DNA of 64,000 bases from Litomosoides sigmodontis (lineage: Eukaryota > Nematoda > Chromadorea > Rhabditida > Onchocercidae). Shown in pieces: positions 54,684-64,000 of the stretch. A program made the position numbers and the translations under genes. The stretch is taken from assembly GCA_963070105.1 (NCBI GenBank), contig OY718805.1, positions 2,551,001 through 2,615,000 on the forward strand, given 5' to 3'. Position 1 is the first letter of the stretch. Every line of letters begins with the position of its first letter. The notes under the pieces were generated by a model. The model ran no database searches, was not told where the DNA came from, and saw nothing but the letters and a program-made list of their open reading frames with translations.

Positions 54684-57600
54684 CTGCAAAATACTTTCAC
54701 TCTTTTTTATTCAAAACAATGTAAGTTAGTTATGATAAATTTTGGATTTTAAAAAGCTGTACAGATTAAGAACATACTAGTTTGTTTACCTGATGAGTGT
54801 TCAGTTTACCTCTTACACTACCATTTGCAGCATCTCATGATTAAGAAAAAACTAAAGTATTGCGACCAAAATTTTCTAAAATTTTTATCGGTTTTCATTC
54901 CAACACTCACTTTTGTTTTATTTTAGTATTTTCAGAAAATAAGTGAGTGCTAGAATGAATAAATAACTAAAAGAGACCAAAATGAAGAGACTAACCGAAA
55001 CTTTAAAAATTTTTAAAACTTTAAAATTTAAAAATGCGAACTTTACCTATAATAATGTAATGCAGAGAATTCAAAAAAACGAAAAATTGTCTAGAATTCT
55101 TTGACTACTTTTAAAGAAAACAAACTAGCAGTCTTTCATCGTCGTTATCAAGTTCCTGCTTTATAGTTGAGCCAATTTCGGTAGTCATATCGGTTTCCGA
55201 AATAATATTGGGAGGTAATTGCACAGGAGGAATGTTATGACATATATTTACAGCTGCAGTCACATACGAAACCGTTGGCGGGTACAGAATACTAGTTGGA
55301 TTTGCCTGTATCAGCGTATTTTGAGGGCTAAACTGTTGAGACTGAAAAGAAGTGAATTTGTGCATTTTTTTGATGGAAATTTTTATAAATGAAAAAAATT
55401 ATAACATGTGAACAGAATCACTTTCTCTCTCTCTCTCTTTAAAAGACTTCGAAGACGGTAAAAATTAAAATAATTAAGAGTTAATAGCAAACTAAAGGTC
55501 AATCACATCTTAACAAAAAGCGTAATGCAACAATTAACTAATCAATCGATGGTTAAGCTTACTTGAGTTGCATCAACTGATGGGGGAGTGGGATATATCA
55601 TGTAATCGCCAACTGACGGAGGTCCGCCAACACGCGCCATCTGAAAGAATTGTAAATTCAGAAATATTTCCAATAATTGTGTAACTTAATAAAAAAGTTC
55701 AGTGATATTCAAATGATATTTAGCGACTCACATACAAAATATGTTTTGAAAATTAAAGTCTTGAATTAAACCAAAAATCAGAATAACAGACCACATTCGC
55801 AACGGTTCCTCCCAAAATCTGCGTTGGCTCAACCCTTTCGTTGCTTGCTGGAGGAGATAAATGCACCGAATCAGTTACAACAGCCTGAAAAAACCAATAA
55901 TGTAAGAAAGTAAAAAGATTTAATGATATTAAATTTCTTGGGGTGTAATTTTCAAAAACTTGAATTATGGTCAGTGATGTGATACCTGCGAAGGGAACAC
56001 TGATTGTTATGGGGAAGAACGGAACATTATTCATTTCCCTCCTTCCATTTTTTGAGGTGTGTTCAGCAGAACATGGTCCTGTGTAAAAAAATAAAACTTA
56101 CATCAACTGGACTTCTTCTTTCTATCATTGCAATGGTGGACGGAACACAATCATCGAGGAGCAAAGGTTGAGTATCACAGTCAGAAGTGAAGATACTGGG
56201 AGTCACGTTAACACCCGTAGTATTTGATGGCAAAGCAGACCCGACTAAAAGAGAAAAATACAATAAATGTCACAAAATAATTTCAGAAAATCAGATCGGA
56301 AAATGTGTCATTTCTTCACGTGTTTCAAGTTCTTTACATACCCGTTATATGCCTAAATATAAGTGAATATGTTTCATGTTGATGCTTGAGACGCTAGACT
56401 GCGTTTCAATGTTGTTTTTAATCCTCAAAAATTCTCTACTGATGAAACAAAAACAAAATACTAGTAACGCATGACAATTTTTTTGCTAATATTTTGAAAA
56501 CAAAGTTTACTTTGCGAGAACACTGGCACATTGCGCACACCGTCTTGCGCTTGAGTTGAAATACTAGTAAGAGAAGATCCACTATGCGGTACCGCCGATC
56601 GACTACTACTCGAGGATTCAACTGTTTCATTTTTGATTTCCAACTTGCATTCATGAAGTTTAAATTCACTAGAGCAAGTGAAATCAATCTCACCACCATC
56701 CTCGTCATCCTCCTAAAAAACAAAATTCAACAATGCGGACGAACTTAAAACTCGTCCCTTGATTTCATTACATGTGGAATATTCTGCTTAATATTCTTAT
56801 TCTGCTGAATTCTGCTGAACATTTTGTATCATAATAATATTTCAATGATATTCCCTCCCCCCTATTTGTTTAAATTTCGTCTACGATGCATAATGCGGTG
56901 ATAAAGTAACAAAATATTATCATAATGTATATAACGCATTTGTAAAAAAAATTAATTATAATTAGGAAAAACACCTACACCAACTTTTGATGTCAAAAAC
57001 GACACATCCAATGATTCGACACCACTCCACTCTAGCTTTTCATATGCTTTCCGCTTACGTCCTTTGAATTTTTTCTCCTATAAAAATCTCTTGTACTGAA
57101 ACAATACAACCAAATACAAAATCAGTAGTTCCTAACTGCCCTATTAAACTTCATGAACGAAGTTGAAAGCATCTATTACCACTAAACACGAACATTCCCA
57201 CCAGTCAAACAAGTCAATGCTAAAACAGATCAGATCAGTTCCACTTGCTTGGCGTTAACATTAGATTCTGAGTTTTTGAAAAACTCAGAATCTGAATTTT
57301 ATTCATCACTAACCTACTGTCACCTAATAAATAAATGTAAACATTAACTCTTCAAAAACATCAAATTCGGAATTCAATTAAACTGAAAACAAACCATTTT
57401 TGATCGCAAACTGCTAATTAAATTGGGTTGTTCTGCTATCGAAGATCCATGTTTTCTCGCTGATAATGAAGGAAAATCATTGCTTAAACAATCCTTCGAC
57501 TGCATGTGACTCAATGGTTCTGCTTGGGATGTATCGCAAGCTGGGGAACGTGACCTAAAATTCTGGGATATTTACGACTGGGATTGATCTTAAGATGTAG

Positions 57601-60600
57601 AAGTGCAATCGGGAATAAGTGTAAATTTTATCCCTTAAATTCTTAAATGTATAAGGTGCACGAAAAGCCAAGGTTCCAAAGTTAATGAAAAATATTAAAA
57701 TCACTATCAAAAATCGATTAGATTTACCGACTAGTAGGACTTAAATTTTGATAAACTGGTTTACAGCTTCCAGCTTTACCAAACATCTGCGTTGAACTTC
57801 TCTGCACCCGTCGACGTTCCGGAGATTCCGTTATCGCCGAAGCATCTGGTGTTTTCGGACATATATGCCTATCTTCTGCAAAGGTAAATAACCAAAGCAT
57901 TTGAATTTAAAAATATCACAAGAGTTAAGAAAGCATAACGTTATAATAATGTTTAGTTATGCATTCAGAAAATACCATGCAATGGATCCGCGCGTCCAGA
58001 CCTTGAGCTACTTCTCGAGTTACGAAAATAGCTTTCACGTATCCAGTCAAAATTATGCTCACAATCTACAGCTTCCGAACTGGTAGCCAAAATTTTCTTT
58101 TCCCAAGGCGGTAATCGTGGTGGTGACGGAGATCGTGGGCAGGATGAAGAACGCCGATGAAATAGGGCAGGTCTTCTGAAACAAGGACAGTAAAGTGACC
58201 TAGGCACAAAAACATAGCATAGCGCAGAGATATGAGCAGAAACAATAATTATATATTTCTTTATCCTTTCTAAAGAAACAACTAACTCTTTCTTCCCTTC
58301 CAAATTGGAACCGTTATCCGCAAAATTAATTGGTGTACAACACGACTGACTAGGCTCCTGGCCAATGCAAACGTCTGAAAATAGCATTATTCATCAATCT
58401 CTCGAATAATTATTTCATAAAATGAGACGTGCAAAAACTGTTGCATTCTATATCACAAAAGCCCCTCCATAATCTTTCCAACAAACTTATCGAGACGTGC
58501 AAATAGACAAATAATCATAAGAAATTCTTGTAAAGGAATATTACAAAATATTCAAAAGCCAAACACACGCATACCTTGCTGAGGCGTTACGCACTGAGCT
58601 GATAGATTATGAATAATGGCGGTATTACAAGATTGTTGTAAACGACATTGATTGCAACCACATCCTTCTTCACGATCTTTTCGTCGCATTCCATCCGTAA
58701 AATTCCACCTTAAAAAGATTCCTATGCAAAATCAGCAATACTTGATTCAAAATTATGGAACACCTATACAAACACTGATTACGACATGTTTACTGTAGAG
58801 ATGGATAATTGCACTGATGAAATTAAACACAATGTAGGTATTGAAAATTTCATTCGAGAGCCTCTCTTCATTCTAATTTCACAAACTTGAAAATGAACTG
58901 AAATACTAAAAATTTAGGCAAACGAAGGATAAGTAAAAATACCGGCAGTCGTCATCATTTGTAGCAGCTGACATTAAAAGTCCTAAACCCGAAGAAGACG
59001 GTGATTCCGTATTTTCTTTCCGCCTATTATTTGCCGGAGCAATAAAGGATTCTTCAAAAAACCTTAAAATTTGCCGATTAGAAGCAACAGCTATAAAAGT
59101 TGCAGAAGCCCAATTCAGTAAAAACTGACTCGAAAGGATAATCAAGTAATCAAGGTAATAATCAAATAATCAGATAACTTCATCTATCTATATTCGTCGT
59201 ATTGTAATTGGTAGCTTCCTGCATTTCTGTTAAGATAAATATGAGGCAGAGAAATGAACCCGAATCAGGGTAAAGTTTAGACCACCTAAATTCAGAACAT
59301 AACTCTGAAACTCATAACCACAAAAAAACCGACCTTTGTGCTGCCCGTGCGCCATTCACCATTGTCGCATACATTGCATTATGTCGTTCGACATTAGGTC
59401 CTACGTCACATTCGCTTAGTCTTTTTTTCCGTTTCCGGAATGACGGAGTACTTCGTATCCTTGTATGTCCTCCAGTAGCTGGAGGTGTTCGCGCGGTGAA
59501 ACAGTTGCCATTACTTCCACTATTAAAAAAGTCTGCGTCAGCATCAATCGTAGTCTTTTCATTCTGTCTAAAATAATTTGTGAAATCTGCATCGAACTGA
59601 GACTTCTACATTTCCTGCAACTTCCCAGTAAATTCTAAGCACATGAAAGAACTCTTAAAAGAATTCAGTCATATCCAGCACAAATAGCAATGCCGACAAA
59701 AAAAAGCTCAACCTCATCAACAGATCGTCAGAAGCTTGAACAACAATCAATGAACTTGGATACCACATATGGACTCCATCCACATCCACCAAAACCATTT
59801 TTGGCAGGCTACTTTTGGATGGTGATGCCTACAAAAAAAAAAAACCAAATTTAGAGAGCACGGACTGCTCCAACATGCTTTATTACACATATTTTTGTAG
59901 ATGAAACCAAAACTCAACTACATTCGATGTGCATTATTATCTGAAGAAAAAATTAGAATAAAACAACTTAAAAAAGGAAAAAAAATCAAATCAAAACCAA
60001 ACGTAAAAAATAATTGTTTAATACTTCAAGCCATAACTGCCATACATAAAGAACATAAAAAAAAAGACAGATGACAAGTGCCGAAATACTGACGGTATGA
60101 AAAGAAAAAAAAATAAAAAACGGCACAAAAATCAGAGCCAAACAACAGCAAAACCTTGAAAAAGAAAGTAACACTTATGCGCACATTAAAAAACCCAGCA
60201 GCACTGAAGTGCAGCACCAAACCAGGAGAAAAAATTCAACAATAACAAAAAGATTTCGCGCTCTCGCTGAAAGTTCGATAAATGAGTTTTTCAATAAAAG
60301 AAAATTTCGAAAGAAAACTAACATTTTCAGTATAACCAATGTAACCAACAGTATCTGCCGAACTTAGGTTCCTTTCAACGTTAACAATTAAACAAAAGAA
60401 CTGCAACCATTCAGACCACAATTTCTCGACAGCAGCTTTTGAAATAGTTCCTGCACCATCATGATTACTACTAGAAGTGTGGGAATCGATCGACGAGGAT
60501 GGCACTGGATTTACTTGGTGTGCAACAGAGGATAATGGTTCACGATAGCTGTTTGAAAACGATGCTGAAAATCTGATGAAACTGTTTGAAACATAGATTC

Positions 60601-63408
60601 TAAGAGAACGAGAACACAAAACAACACAAAGAGAATATTATAACGATGGTTATGACTAAAGTACAGTTAAACGCATTGTTGATAGCATGAAAGCTCCAAG
60701 AACGAAATAGTACAGGTTATAGATATGGGACAGTGAGAGCAGGGGAGTTGAAATGGAAGAAAATAATAAACTTTACAAACAAGGACGAAATCGAATAATT
60801 CCAAGGGTTATATAATTAGTAATGATTTTTAAAACTATAAACCAGTACAAGAAATCCTATAAGAAACCCATAAGAATATCAATAAGGTTGAAGCAGAAAA
60901 GAATGGAGTTGAAACAAACCATATTGTGATGCGAGAGGTTGTTGTTGAGACACTGGCGAGGTGGAATCAACAATTCTCGGTTGTTCAGGTAATAATACAG
61001 CACGCATTGACCACGGTCCTAATATAACCGGTTGCTTTTTACCCAAATTCAAATGACGCCGCGAAAGGCGAAATAACGTTGGCTGTCGCTGTACCGAAAC
61101 AGTTGCACAAACGGTATTTTCACCATGAACGAAAAAATTGAAACTGATTCCATTTACATAGCTGAAAGTGTGCAGTGATTTCATCTGAACCTAATCTGAT
61201 TTAATTCTACATGAATTCTACATGAACATTACAGGCAACTAATCATACTACTAAAAGACTGACAAGCAAGAATAGAGAAATATAAACAATATGAAAAGTT
61301 AGATCAATCGCAAAAATATACACAACTGAGATGTCGCCATTCCTCTTCACAGATCCATCAATCTTCTTGCTAATCGGAATAAAAAGATAGTTATGCTAAT
61401 GAAACAAAATTTCTTATGATAAACCTGAGCGAATGTAACACGGAAGGACGTATTAAAAATAGTTAATAGAGGGCCTCTAATAACAAAAATTCAAGAATAC
61501 ATACTTGGGAGAACAATGTATACGGTCGGATGAAGGTACTTCGTAAGGACGTGTAAAATATTTTCCAATACGAATGTATCCATTTTTCAGCATATTCCTA
61601 AAAAGAAGTTCCATTGTATTTTAAAAACGAGTCCATTCTTCTGCAGCGATAAGTAGAGTATGGAAAAAGATCGGCATAAAATTAAAACTAAGCGCAGAAC
61701 TTTTATCGATTTAGAAAGAAAGCAGACAGTTAATGTTCGTCTTGGAGAAATTTTGTTCCTCTACAAAAAACAAGAAAATCCAAAATAAAAGAAGCAAATT
61801 TTCAGAGTGTTTAAATTTAAAAAAAAAAACACTACTAATAATGTATTTGAGGCTATAAAAAGCTAACATATCGCATGACTCTTCTAGCACCACTTGAACT
61901 TACCGTTCTATTAAGTTGTGTAATGCCTTGAAAAATAGCGTCCTCGTTTCATACTGTATGCCCGGCACCGACCAATTACCTTGTCCATCTTCAGCACCTG
62001 AAATTTTCCTTTTAGAATAATATAATCATTTCCCAGACATTTAGTAAAGCATGTGTCTTTTGACAGATATTCAAAAGAGAGATAATCATCGAATATTAGA
62101 TTTTCTAGATTTACGCGTGGTTAGATCGTCCACATGATTTGTCACATTCAAATTTTATTGTCCAAAAATTTTTTTTCCAATTTGGATAAAAAAAAATTGG
62201 AATTACAGGAAGGAAAATCATCAAATACGATAGATCGGAAAAGAAAATTGAACGAACATTAGAGAGTGATAAATGGGTTAATCATAAAGCAAAAAGAAAA
62301 GAAGTATATAAGTGGAAAGGAATCAAAAATGTGAATTATGCTGGTCCGCACACATTTTTTGCAATACAAAACAACGTTTTGTTTCGGAATTTCACTGAAA
62401 TTAAGTGCAAAAAAAAAGCAAACAAACACAAAAGAATATTTTAAAAAGTTAACATACATGCCAAATGACTGGTATATTCAGCGAGACAATCTGGTTCCTC
62501 GTGGGAATACCAAAAAACCCACAATTCTTTGACAACATCTATCCTGTAATCCGGAAGTTGCATAGCTGCAAGTGTCGTCGATGGTTGTGGTGGTTGCCGT
62601 CTCCAAGCGCAAAGAATTCCTGCTTGTAAGCATCTTGCATAAGCACTTAATACGGGATCTTGCTCCAGACTTGTCCAAGCTCTTTGCGACAACGGGGTTG
62701 TTAAGCATTTCCACTTGAGGCCATTCAATTCCGTCTGAAAAAAATAGAATCAGTTATTTCCTAACTGAATAACAATCCTCCTTATCTCGTAACTTAGCCC
62801 GGTAAGAAATTTTTTCTTTTTCGAAAGAAATTTCATTAATTTTCGAAAGACGGACCAAATGAGATCGAACCGCTTAATCCACTGACTAACGAGATATATC
62901 CCTGTGATGATGAAATATTTTTACTCTTTCTTCACGTCTTCATAAAATCCTTGTGTAACCTCCACAACTAACAGGAATTTTCTGTATCGTTATACTGAAG
63001 TCTATTAATAACATCATACGCATCGTTTTGAAGCATAAACCTAAGTTTCCTAATGTGACACTGAATTATTCGTTTCCGACATGAGACGTAAATGGTACCC
63101 TTCGAAAGGAAGATATAACATGATAATAGCAATGCGCTAGTGCGTATCAAGAAATACTGAAAAAATACAACATATGAAACCTATTATAATAAAAGAATAA
63201 TAACATCAATCACTCTTTTAATGTCACTTCTCCATAACATCTATTACAGTGGAATTTGAAAAGTAACTGTAAATTAAATGAAGCTGCTTAATCGTTGGCA
63301 TCTGTAATCTATTTTCAATAAAATAATTGCAAAACCACTTATAATTCCACTTACCAAAGCAAAGACATTCGTGTGGCAATCTTCAAGACTTCCACCATTG
63401 GTGGACAT
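45090..63408 (-). CDS. let-19: MED13 (LET-19), Mediator CDK8-kinase-module subunit, complete (2,575 aa, 46 exons)
   Basis: MED13 tethers the CDK8/cyclin C/MED12 module to core Mediator and so gates Pol II transcription. All 46 exons (7,728 nt) join in phase from ATG 63406-63408 to TGA 45090-45092. Landmarks follow the family: [12 protein letters not shown] (residues 6-18), [52 protein letters not shown]; a long low-complexity middle with YPTPPS (about 927-932) and a Q/P/M/G-rich stretch (about 1128-1440); [11 protein letters not shown] (Cys about 1491, 1494, 1496) with CSCGF (about 1541-1545); [20 protein letters not shown]; a MID/PIWI-like C-terminal half with [65 protein letters not shown] and CLPVHIQAL at the end. 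Between human (about 2,170 aa) and C. elegans (about 2,860 aa) in length. Assignment rests on recalled family sequence and is very secure. Confidence 0.97.
47670..47834 (-). other. MED13 intron 39: stop-free and a multiple of three
   Basis: GTTTTC...CTTCAG, 165 nt, no in-frame stop. If retained it would add 55 residues (VFPFLFEQ ... NHYSLQ) between IYYK and [11 protein letters not shown]. Vertebrate MED13 has nothing comparable at this place, so I treat it as an intron, but the protein reads through either way. Confidence 0.7.
54894..54959 (-). other. Hairpin in MED13 intron 20, fully paired only in the sense RNA
   Basis: Arms 54941-54959 (5' arm in the sense RNA, beginning UUCAUUCUAG) and 54894-54912 (3' arm, ending GGAAUGAA) pair over 19 consecutive positions around a 28-nt loop. 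Two positions that are A/C mismatches on the plus strand become U-G and G-U wobbles on the minus (transcribed) strand, so the stem is continuous only in the MED13 pre-mRNA. Size (66 nt) is in the range of pre-microRNAs. Expression is unknown. Confidence 0.5.
57263..57293. repeat. 31-bp near-perfect palindrome in MED13 intron 14
   Basis: AGATTCTGAGTTTTT at 57263-57277, a single G, then its exact reverse complement at 57279-57293. The arms are 15 bp with one central base. It lies within intron 57078-57394, away from the splice sites. Confidence 0.85.
58176..58286 (-). other. MED13 intron 11: stop-free and a multiple of three
   Basis: GTTAGT...TTTCAG, 111 nt, open in the reading frame shared by exons 11 and 12, so one continuous frame spans 57965-58387. 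Retention would insert 37 residues into the poorly conserved linker. The splice signals are good, so it is probably spliced at least in part. Confidence 0.65.
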
Positions 63409-63409
63409 A

Positions 63410-63418
63410 CTGAAATTT
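63410..63418 (-). promoter_or_regulatory. Probable spliced-leader acceptor of MED13
   Basis: AAATTTCAG on the minus strand, then a single T, then the initiator ATG at 63406-63408. A consensus 3' splice site one base from the start codon fits a trans-spliced mRNA with almost no untranslated leader, and also fixes the choice of start. Confidence 0.65.
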
Positions 63419-64000
63419 GGTGAGATGTTTAGTTATCACCAAAACAGCATGAAATATACCAATAAATAGATTATGCTGCAACGGCAAATAATAGCAACAA
63501 TAACGAAAGTGGAAGTGGTCGCGGTAGTAGCAATTGTGGGAGTAATGGTGAGAATAGTGATTGTGGTAGTAGTGGGTAGTAGTGGTGGTATTATTATCAG
63601 TAGTAGTAGTAGTAGTGGTAGGAGTTGCAGTATCCAGTAACGCGCAGTATGTTAAGATTGCAACTGCGAAAATAAATTACAATTGTCCTACAAACATATA
63701 CCACACTGAAATGGGTTCTGAAACAGAACACAATAAATTATTGCTATTTTTCTTTTGGCCACGTTTGTTGTTTTTGGCTAATGTAACATGTGCTCTGACA
63801 ACAGTGTGGAACAGTAACTGAATAAGAATGAAATTGAATTGAAAATGGAACAGGAGACGTGAGAAAACCAGGAAAGAGAGTAATTCACCAGGATTCAGGC
63901 GCGAATATCCACGATTTGGTGACGCCAAAGGTAGCCACGCACAGCGCTACCTTATTCCAATTTTCGTGACATTCTTCTGGCTCTTGCAAGGACATTCGCG
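63419..64000. other. Upstream region of MED13 with a GTA/GTG-rich tract
   Basis: The part at about 63505-63630 is a degenerate (GTA/GTG)n tract, with GTAGTAGTAGTAGTAG at 63600-63615. At the right edge a minus-strand frame from ATG 63993-63995 to a possible donor at 63951 encodes MSLQEPEECHENWNK; it does not join MED13 exon 1 in frame, so it may be a neighbour's exon or chance. The rest should hold the MED13 promoter and outron. Confidence 0.5.

Larger units (their letters stand above)
55126..63408 (-). other. let-19: Exon map of MED13, exons 1-20
   Basis: Exons 5' to 3': 63355-63408, 62458-62734, 61904-61997, 61505-61597, 60920-61161, 60323-60564, 59713-59828, 59334-59567, 58943-59062, 58575-58708, 58287-58374, 57976-58175, 57728-57875, 57395-57554, 56985-57077, 56511-56712, 56102-56244, 55792-55884, 55563-55640, 55126-55341. 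Each ends at GT and follows AG, and the phases add up. The least certain boundaries are the acceptor of exon 5 (chosen for phase) and the donor of exon 15 (several GT nearby). Confidence 0.88.

Overview
The window looks like nuclear DNA of a nematode: strongly AT-rich, genes cut into many short exons by mostly small introns, 3' splice sites dominated by TTTCAG/TTTTAG/TTTAAG, and splice acceptors sitting just upstream of three initiator ATGs, as expected for spliced-leader trans-splicing. Intron size and base composition fit a spirurid/filarial-type parasite, but that placement is a guess. There is no bacterial or viral gene, no CRISPR array, and I recognised no tRNA or rRNA.

Layout. (1) 1-1846: the first exon of a minus-strand secreted Cys-rich protein (GDNF-receptor/GAS1-like spacing), which runs out of the window on the left. 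(2) 1847-6720: 4.9 kb without a recognisable gene, with short CT/GA and CAT tracts. (3) 6721-36363, minus: one gene of about 30 kb and at least 71 exons encoding an SZT2 orthologue (about 3,500 aa), the scaffold of the KICSTOR complex that recruits GATOR1 to lysosomes and restrains TORC1 when amino acids are scarce. Its only large intron (25902-29010) carries an (AAT)n tract of about 0.9 kb. (4) 36364-37718: a 1.35 kb divergent promoter interval. (5) 37719-42010, plus: a GH31 glycosidase of the MYORG type with both catalytic Asp, whose model needs unusual splice sites. (6) 42011-45089: 3.1 kb convergent 3' region. (7) 45090-63408, minus: a complete 46-exon MED13/LET-19 orthologue (2,575 aa, all 45 junctions in phase), the kinase-module subunit that links CDK8 to Mediator. 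(8) 63409-64000: its upstream region with a GTA/GTG-rich tract.

The genes do not form an operon: two are on the minus strand, one on the plus strand between them. Functionally they are unrelated housekeeping genes (nutrient signalling, glycan processing, transcription). The most notable points are the SZT2 gene itself, a decayed duplicate of one SZT2 exon in the neighbouring intron, a sense-strand-only 19-bp hairpin in a MED13 intron, two stop-free 3n introns in MED13, an overlapping uORF in front of SZT2, and the irregular splice sites of the GH31 gene.
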